From positions 1 through 9,060 of the forward strand of contig JAIKXO010000282.1 in the NCBI GenBank assembly GCA_024684065.1: a stretch of DNA of 9,060 nt. The letters run 5' to 3'. Position numbers and translations under genes: made by a program. Below the pieces are notes generated by a model. It did no database searches. It was given only the letters and a program-made list of their open reading frames with translations, and was not told the DNA's origin. This document shows positions 1 to 5,738 of this stretch, piece after piece. This DNA is from Lachnospiraceae bacterium (GTDB lineage Bacteria; Bacillota_A; Clostridia; Lachnospirales; Lachnospiraceae). Position 1 is the stretch's first letter, and each line of letters begins with the position of its first letter.

Positions 1-2496
1 AACCCGCCTACTCCCGGCACTACATTGTACGCCGGCTGGCTTACAGCCTGCAAGGTGGACGGAAACGGCGGTCAGGTGTGGAATACCGAGAGCAAATCTT
101 ATGTGGACAGCCTCTTCATTCAGGATGACAATAAATCCTCCCTCCAGTTCGATGTATATCTCCCTATGCGTAATAACTGGTATTTCAACGGCTGGTATGC
201 GGACAGTGATTGTACCCAGAAGCTGAACTCGAAAAATCTGTACACTCTGGCTTCGGCGCCTCAGGCCGGAACCACCGTATATGCAGGCTGGACTCAGGAA
301 TTACGGACCGTGACCTTTAAACTGGGTGAGACAGCGGTCTATATCGGTAATACTTTATCAAAATCCACTGATGGCAGCGAATTTGAGATAACGGTGCCCA
401 GTGGAGTGGCTTTTTCCGGTGATTATGCCCTGCCTGCAAATAACAGTACTGTTTACAAATTCAATGATCTTCATTACGTCCTGAAAGGCTGGTCGGAGAC
501 CGAGGGCGGCGAACTGATCCAGGAGATCGATGAATATATCCCTGCAAAGGATACTGTTCTCTATGCCATATACAGTTCCGAAAAGCATGTGCTCACATTC
601 CATGCCGGTGGTAACGGAAATGGGTATTACAAAGATGACAGCGGAAAAAAATCGGTCAGACAGGAGGTGATCAATTCCCCATGTAAGAGATTGACCAATA
701 CGTCGAATAATGATATTCCTCATCATTCCGATGCCAGACAAGCCTTTACTGACTGGTATACGGACGAAAATACGGAAACCCCCGTGACGAAGTACAATGA
801 CTACAGCTGTACCACGGTATGGGACGGTACCAACGATTATTATTATATCAAACTGGAAAGTGATTCCGATCTGGATCTTTATGCCGGCTGGACCCCATCC
901 AATATAGTTCTGACCCTGGATTCCGGAGATAATGCTTATTTCTGTGATTATTATACGGATAATGAAAAAAAGGCTTCCAGGGCCTTTGGCGTTCCTTCCG
1001 GCGGAAAAATAGACGAACGTCCGTACAACCCTAAACATGAGGATAAGCATAAGAAGTTTACAGGCTGGTATTCGGAAAAAACCGGTGGGGAACTCATGGC
1101 CGGTGTGACAGACACTTCTGATTATACTCAGGTAAGCATAGAGAGCCTTACTGCCGATATCACCTGGTATGCCCACTGGGAGGATGCCTTTAAGGTCGTC
1201 ACCTTCGATGCAGACGGAGGCAGCTACAGATATTATGACAGTGATCTGGGGAAAAATGTGGATAACGCCGACAGGATCCCTTTCAGCACCGATAAAAACG
1301 GCGTACTGGGGATGGAGAAAAAACCGAATGATCCCGTGAGCGCCAGCGAGGATCAGGTCTTTGAGGGATGGTATGACGGGAACACAAAGATAGAAAACTT
1401 CAGTAGTCATGTTTTCACAAAGGATACGACCCTTAAGGCCAAATACGTGAAAAGCTACAAGGTCACCTTTGACGCCAAGGGCGGGAAATACGGGTATTAC
1501 GACAGCAAGCAGGGAAAGGATGTGGAGGATGCGGACATGGTATCTTTCCGCACCGAAGCCGACAGGAAACTTAACAACTATCCTGACGATCCCGTTATCG
1601 ATGATGACCACCTGGTCTTTGACGCGTGGTATATAGGAACCACAAGGATTGAAAGCTTTGACCATCATGAATTTACTGCGGACACCACTGTGACTGCGGG
1701 ATACAAGCACTGCCACAGGGTGACCTTAAGTTATAACGGAGGTTACTACAGGAAAAACGAGGGCGGAGGTTATGTGAATCATTTTGAGCCTTCTTTCAGG
1801 AGGGTTGCTGATGGAGAAAATGTAAGCGGCGTGGATAGGCCTTATTACGAGGATGATGCGAAGACCTTCTGCGGCTGGTACCTGATCACGGATACGGAGC
1901 ATAAAGATAATCTGAGCAGTGATGACAGCGGCTCGTCTGTGAACTATGTCCCCAAAGGGGATGTGACCCTGGTAGCTTACTGGAAGAACAATTTCACGGT
2001 TACCTTTGATGCCGGGAGCGGTATCATGAAGGGTGACAAGAAAACCCTGCAATATAAGGCTGCCGAGGGTACTCAGTACCGGAGCAATAAAAACGCAGCG
2101 GTACCCGACGACCCTTTGATCGATGATCCGGACAAGGTGTTCGGATTCTGGTGTACGGATCCTGCAAGGCCTGATGAGACGAAGGTGAGTAAGGATGAGA
2201 TACTGGAAATGAAGGTCACGGGTGATGTGATGTTCCACGCGGTTTACAAGCCCTTCTGGACAGTCACCTTCGATCCCAAGGAAGGACACTTTGTATCCGT
2301 AAACCCTGATCCTGATGGAAAATACAGTGTGAAGATAGCGAGAGGGGAACCCATACGCGCAAAGGCCCCCGCCGTGGAGCATGATGACGGCTATACCACG
2401 CTGAAAGGCTGGTTTATGGATGAAGACTGCACCGGCGAACCCCTGGATCTGTATGAATATGCGATCACAAAGAGCCAGACGATCTATGCGGGCTGG
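1..2496 (+). repeat. Tandem InlB B-type (Listeria-Bacteroides) repeats, one partial and nine complete
   Basis: This is a protein-level repeat array. By their closing motifs the units end near 39 (LYAGW), 291 (VYAGW), 573 (LYAIY), 891 (LYAGW), 1179 (WYAHW), 1446 (LKAKY), 1704 (VTAGY), 1983 (LVAYW), 2247 (FHAVY) and 2496 (IYAGW). Complete units are about 83-106 residues long, longer than the roughly 70 residues usual for the InlB B repeat. Much of the extra length is a hairpin-like insert after the first strand, such as YRYYDSDLGKNV and YGYYDSKQGKDV. A mid-repeat (F)xGWY motif is present in most units. The family is known as a small ubiquitin-like beta fold found in tandem in cell-surface proteins. 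The unit boundaries are my own placement. Confidence 0.88.
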
Positions 2497-5292
2497 AACG
2501 AGAAGGTCACGGGTCCGGTGGAGCTTAATAAGAGTAAGGAAGTCGTCATGGCAAAGACAGGTGCGCAGGTGACTATCGATGCCACAGTGCTGGGGACCAT
2601 TGCTGACGCGGATATCTCTGTGGGAGCATACACTTCTGCTGACGGAACAGAGCTCTCCGACCTTGCCACGGCGGTAAAGGGAGCTTCCTCACCTTCAGGA
2701 GACAGGAAGGTGGTTCCGGTCACGGTCACTTTGACTGAAAAGTGTATGGAGATCATCGATCCCCGGACAGTCCAGATCATAGTGACTGTAAAACTGAAAG
2801 GAAAGGATTACAGGGCAGTGTGCACCCTCACCATCAATGGTCATGCGACCACCGGAGCCATCACCGCAAACATCCCTTCGGGGTCTGTGGTGCCCTTCGG
2901 GACCAGGATCCTTCTGAATTGCGAGACCGCAGGAATGGAGATCTACTATGCCTTTAATGAAAAATTTCCTGTGATCGATGATAGCGGGAAGCCCGGCGAG
3001 GGTACTTACCGTTTCAGTGATGCAATCGTGATCAGAGAGACTGTCACCATCAATGCAATTGCCGTAAGGAACCGCAAGAAGAGCAGTTCCGCATCCTTTA
3101 TTTACAAGGTGGAGGACTGGGGAGACGCCGAGGGTTACAGGGAAGCATTTGACAATAAGCTCTCCAACGTTCCGGATGACGTGTGGTACGGTATCGGAGG
3201 AAAGGTATACAGGAGCCAGGGAAAGACCGAATTTGAAGTCCCCTATACCGGTAATAAGATCACCTTTAACGACAAGGCAGAAGTGTTCGCCGGGACCACC
3301 AGAATGGTGGAAAACAGGGATTACACCCTGGCCTTTAAGAACAACGTGGCTGTGGCTGATGCGGGTTCTGCAAAAGCGCCGGCATTAACTATAAAGGGAA
3401 AGGGCAACTATTCACAGAATGCAGTATTCACCTTTACGATAGCAAAGGCGCCCATGGCACAGGCTGAGCTTGTTTCAGATGAAGTGATGACCATCGCTCC
3501 AGGCGCTGATTTCGGAAGACTGAAGCCCCTGGTGGAATTCAATGGAAAGAACCTCGTCCGGAACAAGGATTACGTTCTCAGGTTCTATGAGGGAACGCTC
3601 AGCGACAACAAGCTGACCTCCGGCACCATAGCGGAGGCGGGGAAAACCTATACTGCGCTGGTAGCAGCTTCTGAAACCGGGAGCTTCACCGGGGACGGCG
3701 CGGCCTTCGGCATAGTTGCAGTGGATCCCGGCGATCCGAACACAGTACAGCTGGGAGCCGCAAAGGTGACAGACGGGAACGGCAAGCCCCTTAAGCTTCC
3801 TTACTATGACAATGCCGGCGGGTCTGAAAAGGCTTATTATAATCCTGACAAGTCCCTGAACCTGGAGAGGGTCTTTGACAATAGGGATGGAAAGGCTCCT
3901 CTCGCCTATGTGCTTGCAAACGGAGAGCGTCTGGTCTACGGGGAAGATTATACGGTAGAGGCTGTGGGCGACTGCACGAATTCCGGAAAGCGGAAGCTGA
4001 AGGTCATCGGGGCAGGGCTTAAGGCCGAGGGCAGAAGTGTCTATGGGACGAAGGCCGTGAATTATGATATCACCGGCCTTCCCATTAAAAAGGTGAAGGT
4101 TGCCGGTCTTTACACCTCCATCGGTTATACCGGAGGCGTGGTCACATTGACAGACCTGTTCAATCCTGTGGATAAGGCAGTTAAAGCGAACGGCTGGAAT
4201 GCCGTGACTCTTTATGCAGCAGTGAACGGAAGCAGCAGGGTGCTTGTGGAGGGCAAGGATTATACGGTAGACAGCACGAATTACGGCACCACCGGTAAAT
4301 TCACCCTTACCTTCACAGGAACGGGGGCGTATTACGGGAAACTCAGTAAGAAAATCAACGTTAAGCCTTATAACCTGAACGACGCAAAGAAGGGCCAGGT
4401 ATCTAAAGTGGAAGTTCAGTTCCCTGAGGGCGATCCCGTGTTCTGCAAGGCCGGCGCCAAGCCGAAGGTGGCGGTCAAAGTGAACGGGCATGTCCTGAAG
4501 GAAGGTGTTGATTTCACTGTTTCGTACAAGAACAATACCAAGCTGGCTGAGGACTTCAGCAAGCTTAGGGCTGGCGCACGCCCTGCTGCAGTGATCAAGG
4601 GCAGGGGAAATTATACGGGGAAAAACGCAAACGGCTATTTCAATATCAAAAAGGCTAATGTCGTTGACAGCGTGACCCCTGTGGTGCCGGACGTGGCCCG
4701 GAACGCAAAGGGGAAGAGCGGGTACTTCCTGCCGGCACCGAAACTCATGGACGGCGGCAAGGCGGTGTCTCTTGGCAACAATAAAGACCTGGATGCCCTC
4801 GGAGCCGATGCGGTCAGCTACTTCTACGCAGAGGACACTGCCCTCACCGATGGAACGGAGAAGAAGGCAGGGGAAACCATATCCGCCGGTGACAGCATAC
4901 CCGACGGCACGATGATAGAGGTCCGGGTAAATGTGAGCATTTCCGGCGAAAAGAGTCCTTATAAGATCGAGGGCGGTGAAAACGAACTCAAGAGCTATTA
5001 CAGGTTCGTGGGGACCGACATGGATATCAGCAAGGGTACCGCAAAGATAAAGAAGGGCGTCACCTATTTCTACAATAATGGAAATGACGTGATACCTTTG
5101 AAGACGGAAGACATCGAATTCACCCTCAAGGTGAAAGGGGAAAAGAAATCCCTCAACGGGGATGATTTCGAGATCATGTCCATAACCGACAACAGGTTCC
5201 TGGGCACGGCCAAGGTTACATTAAGGGGCAAGGGAGCCTATGGCGGCACCAAGACCTTCACCTTCAAGATAGGCTCAAAGCCCATGAAGTGA
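1..5292 (+). CDS. Giant InlB-B-repeat / Ig-like-repeat surface protein, 5'-truncated by window
   Basis: The reading frame is open from the first base (first residues NPPTPGTTLYAGW) to TGA at 5290-5292. That gives 1763 visible residues; the true start and any signal peptide lie upstream. Order of parts: residues 1-832 are tandem InlB B-type repeats, each opening with a VTFDA(x)GG-like strand and closing with YAGW, YAHW, VAYW or a relic of these. Residues 833-953 are beta-rich and unassigned. Residues 954-1037 resemble the chitobiase/beta-hexosaminidase C-terminal module (MEIYYAF, INAIAVRNRKKSS). Residues 1067-1763 are a chain of Ig-like modules with KGKGNY, KGRGNYTG and RGKGAYGG signatures. 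Families of this kind are exported adhesins or matrix-like proteins of Firmicutes, so a surface or secreted role is inferred. No catalytic domain is visible. The C-terminus (FTFKIGSKPMK) has no LPxTG, membrane segment or SLH domain. Base composition rises from about 41% GC (901-1080) to 62% (4681-4860) by hand count. Coding status is certain; the ligand is unknown. Confidence 0.96.
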   Translation, partial: NPPTPGTTLYAGWLTACKVDGNGGQVWNTESKSYVDSLFIQDDNKSSLQFDVYLPMRNNWYFNGWYADSDCTQKLNSKNLYTLASAPQAGTTVYAGWTQELRTVTFKLGETAVYIGNTLSKSTDGSEFEITVPSGVAFSGDYALPANNSTVYKFNDLHYVLKGWSETEGGELIQEIDEYIPAKDTVLYAIYSSEKHVLTFHAGGNGNGYYKDDSGKKSVRQEVINSPCKRLTNTSNNDIPHHSDARQAFTDWYTDENTETPVTKYNDYSCTTVWDGTNDYYYIKLESDSDLDLYAGWTPSNIVLTLDSGDNAYFCDYYTDNEKKASRAFGVPSGGKIDERPYNPKHEDKHKKFTGWYSEKTGGELMAGVTDTSDYTQVSIESLTADITWYAHWEDAFKVVTFDADGGSYRYYDSDLGKNVDNADRIPFSTDKNGVLGMEKKPNDPVSASEDQVFEGWYDGNTKIENFSSHVFTKDTTLKAKYVKSYKVTFDAKGGKYGYYDSKQGKDVEDADMVSFRTEADRKLNNYPDDPVIDDDHLVFDAWYIGTTRIESFDHHEFTADTTVTAGYKHCHRVTLSYNGGYYRKNEGGGYVNHFEPSFRRVADGENVSGVDRPYYEDDAKTFCGWYLITDTEHKDNLSSDDSGSSVNYVPKGDVTLVAYWKNNFTVTFDAGSGIMKGDKKTLQYKAAEGTQYRSNKNAAVPDDPLIDDPDKVFGFWCTDPARPDETKVSKDEILEMKVTGDVMFHAVYKPFWTVTFDPKEGHFVSVNPDPDGKYSVKIARGEPIRAKAPAVEHDDGYTTLKGWFMDEDCTGEPLDLYEYAITKSQTIYAGWNEKVTGPVELNKSKEVVMAKTGAQVTIDATVLGTIADADISVGAYTSADGTELSDLATAVKGASSPSGDRKVVPVTVTLTEKCMEIIDPRTVQIIVTVKLKGKDYRAVCTLTINGHATTGAITANIPSGSVVPFGTRILLNCETAGMEIYYAFNEKFPVIDDSGKPGEGTYRFSDAIVIRETVTINAIAVRNRKKSSSASFIYKVEDWGDAEGYREAFDNKLSNVPDDVWYGIGGKVYRSQGKTEFEVPYTGNKITFNDKAEVFAGTTRMVENRDYTLAFKNNVAVADAGSAKAPALTIKGKGNYSQNAVFTFTIAKAPMAQAELVSDEVMTIAPGADFGRLKPLVEFNGKNLVRNKDYVLRFYEGTLSDNKLTSGTIAEAGKTYTALVAASETGSFTGDGAAFGIVAVDPGDPNTVQLGAAKVTDGNGKPLKLPYYDNAGGSEKAYYNPDKSLNLERVFDNRDGKAPLAYVLANGERLVYGEDYTVEAVGDCTNSGKRKLKVIGAGLKAEGRSVYGTKAVNYDITGLPIKKVKVAGLYTSIGYTGGVVTLTDLFNPVDKAVKANGWNAVTLYAAVNGSSRVLVEGKDYTVDSTNYGTTGKFTLTFTGTGAYYGKLSKKINVKPYNLNDAKKGQVSKVEVQFPEGDPVFCKAGAKPKVAVKVNGHVLKEGVDFTVSYKNNTKLAEDFSKLRAGARPAAVIKGRGNYTGKNANGYFNIKKANVVDSVTPVVPDVARNAKGKSGYFLPAPKLMDGGKAVSLGNNKDLDALGADAVSYFYAEDTALTDGTEKKAGETISAGDSIPDGTMIEVRVNVSISGEKSPYKIEGGENELKSYYRFVGTDMDISKGTAKIKKGVTYFYNNGNDVIPLKTEDIEFTLKVKGEKKSLNGDDFEIMSITDNRFLGTAKVTLRGKGAYGGTKTFTFKIGSKPMK
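2860..3111 (+). other. Chitobiase/hexosaminidase C-terminal-like (Fn3-associated) module
   Basis: This domain, about 84 residues, follows the pattern of the CHB_HEX_C / Fn3-associated families: a GSVVPFGTRILLNCETAG strand pair, then MEIYYAF (the usual 'a-x-I-x-Y-T' position), a proline- and glycine-rich turn (FPVIDDSGKPGEG), YRFSDAIVIRE, then INAIAVRNRKKSSSASFIY, matching the usual 'tIkAiA...G...S...Y' ending. In other proteins this module is a non-catalytic beta-sandwich found between surface repeats. Here it separates the InlB-type array from the Ig-like array and probably acts as a spacer. The assignment rests on pattern only. Confidence 0.72.
3199..5289 (+). repeat. C-terminal chain of about seven Ig-like beta modules
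   Basis: These are protein-level repeats of the 'YTG...V.(E/N)G(K/R)DYT(V/L).(Y/F)KNN...(K)GxGxY.G...F.I' type common in Clostridia surface proteins. The clear closing signatures are KGKGNY (3394-3411), FTGTGAYYG (4312-4338), KGRGNYTG (4597-4620) and RGKGAYGG (5224-5247). Matching DYT/DFT strands are seen in ENRDYTLAFKNN, YGEDYTVEA, EGKDYTVDS and EGVDFTVSYKNN. Approximate modules are 3199-3453, 3454-3723, 3739-4098, 4099-4371, 4372-4659, 4660-5037 (divergent) and 5038-5289. The second and sixth lack the GxGxY signature, so the count of seven is approximate. The likely role is a rigid stalk; any binding activity is unknown. Confidence 0.8.
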
Positions 5293-5293
5293 A

Positions 5294-5326
5294 GGGCTTA
5301 CGCGGCCCGGTCATCATAGTGATGCC
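5294..5326 (+). other. Two small hairpins directly after the stop codon
   Basis: GGGC at 5294-5297 can pair with GCCC at 5305-5308 around a 7-nt loop. Next to it, GG+CATCA (5309-5316, with T5311 bulged) can pair with TGATGCC (5320-5326) around a TAG loop. Both lie within 35 nt of the stop codon and lead straight into the longer hairpin at 5329-5361. Their function is unknown. They may help protect the mRNA 3' end, or they may be accidental. Confidence 0.35.
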
Positions 5327-5468
5327 AGTAAGGCAGCAGTCCGGTTTGGATTGCTGCCTTATCCAGTGTCTGCTTGTGTATTTCGTTAGATGCTTTTGCT
5401 GACCTGGCTCCACTTGTGCTGGACTGAATTCCACTGGAGGATAGGATAGTAGAATTTAAGATTTCCAT
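5298..5468 (-). CDS. Possible 56-residue antisense small protein or gene relic
   Basis: On the minus strand an ATG at 5468-5466 opens a frame of 56 residues ending in TAA at 5300-5298. It begins MEILNSTILSSSGIQ and ends GLLPYWHHYDDRAA. The frame stays open further upstream to a stop at 5538-5540. The C-terminal two thirds read like ordinary protein (SNEIHKQTLDKAAIQTGLLP), and the DNA under them is less AT-rich than the rest of the intergenic region. I do not recognise the family. Against a gene: there is no clear ribosome binding site before the ATG, no convincing minus-strand promoter, and the frame runs through the 14-bp hairpin. It could be a small gene, the C-terminal relic of a larger displaced gene, or chance. 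Confidence 0.25.
   Translation of the reverse strand: MEILNSTILSSSGIQSSTSGARSAKASNEIHKQTLDKAAIQTGLLPYWHHYDDRAA
5329..5361 (+). terminator. Strong hairpin, possible terminator or 3'-end stabiliser without a T-tract
   Basis: TAAGGCAGCAGTCC (5329-5342) pairs with GGATTGCTGCCTTA (5348-5361) around a GGTTT loop. That is a 14-bp stem with 13 Watson-Crick pairs and one G-U pair. It sits 37 nt after the stop codon of the upstream giant gene, where a terminator is expected. No T-run follows on either strand (TCCAGTGTCTGC comes next on the plus strand), so it does not meet the usual definition of an intrinsic terminator. It may instead block 3' exonucleases. The stem is certain; the function is inferred. 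Confidence 0.5.
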
Positions 5469-5484
5469 TTTCGGATAAAAATTA

Positions 5485-5514
5485 TTACAAATTTTGAAAT
5501 TTTTTGTGTATAAT
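5485..5514 (+). promoter_or_regulatory. Weak secondary sigma-A promoter candidate
   Basis: A perfect TATAAT lies at 5509-5514. The best upstream box at a plausible distance is TTACAA (5485-5490, 18-bp spacer), a poor match to TTGACA. TTGAAA at 5494-5499 is too close at only 9 bp. It could be a second start point upstream of the main promoter, or simply AT-rich sequence. Confidence 0.3.
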
Positions 5515-5528
5515 TAGGCTGGGATTTT

Positions 5529-5545
5529 AGGATTGACTAAATCCT
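5529..5545. promoter_or_regulatory. Palindrome overlapping the -35 box, operator candidate
   Basis: AGGATT (5529-5534) and AATCCT (5540-5545) form an inverted repeat around GACTA, so the 17-bp site covers the -35 hexamer TTGACT at 5533-5538. A further GGATT copy lies 8 bp upstream (5522-5526). A repressor bound here would block RNA polymerase. No regulator is visible in the window, so the function is inferred from position only. Confidence 0.35.
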
Positions 5546-5561
5546 CTGTTTATGGTAAAAT
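5533..5561 (+). promoter_or_regulatory. Main sigma-A promoter of the downstream giant gene
   Basis: TTGACT (5533-5538), a 17-bp spacer and TAAAAT (5556-5561) closely match the housekeeping consensus. TGG directly before the -10 box gives an extended -10 (TGn). Transcription would start around 5568-5570, giving a leader of about 70 nt before the ATG at 5640. This suggests the downstream gene is transcribed separately from the one before it. Confidence 0.75.
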
Positions 5562-5627
5562 AGTTGGTGGGAACTGTTTTTAGACAGACGCTTTGTATAT
5601 GTATTCTTCCATGCATCTGCATGAGGG

Positions 5628-5633
5628 AAGGAG
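5628..5633 (+). promoter_or_regulatory. Ribosome binding site fixing the start at 5640
   Basis: AAGGAG, followed by the 6-nt spacer AAAGGT, precedes ATG at 5640. The in-frame stop TGA at 5622-5624 excludes any earlier start. A short inverted repeat CATGCA/TGCATG (5610-5623) lies just upstream in the leader. Confidence 0.9.
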
Positions 5634-5639
5634 AAAGGT

Positions 5640-5738
5640 ATGAATAAGAAGTCACGGTTACATGTAAGGAAATGGCTTTCATTGCTTCTAACCCTGTCCA
5701 TGATTCTTTCCATGGGACAGGGTCTTGTTGTATTTGGG
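5640..5738 (+). other. Sec signal peptide
   Basis: The first 33 residues have the three-part form: K3, K4, R6, R10 and K11 in the n-region, a hydrophobic run from W12 to about V31 (LSLLLTLSMILSM), and a VFG|DN site with small or branched residues at -3 and -1. There is no lipobox cysteine, so the protein is not a lipoprotein. Cleavage after G33 is my prediction. Confidence 0.85.

Noticed and set aside
358..1716. A 452-codon minus-strand reading frame opposite the InlB-type repeats
   Set aside because: The plus strand carries a clear tandem repeat protein. The antisense product is rich in Ile, Val and Phe, as expected from complementing Asp, Asn and Lys codons, and has no recognisable domain or signal. 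It is a shadow.
1726..2382. A 218-codon minus-strand reading frame
   Set aside because: It lies opposite repeats 8-10 of the plus-strand gene and shows no family resemblance or start signal.
3475..4491. A 338-codon minus-strand reading frame opposite the Ig-like modules
   Set aside because: It has no ribosome binding site or domain pattern that I can see. Its length is explained by the GC-rich plus-strand codon use, which leaves few antisense stops.
1..5292. The two giant genes as a toxin, contact-dependent inhibition or defence system
   Set aside because: No toxin tip, polymorphic C-terminal domain, nuclease or immunity-like small gene follows the repeat protein. The last visible domain is another Ig-like module.
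5494..5514. TTGAAA plus TATAAT as a promoter pair
   Set aside because: The spacing is only 9 bp, far from the 16-18 bp needed. The TATAAT is kept only as a weak candidate with a poorer upstream box.
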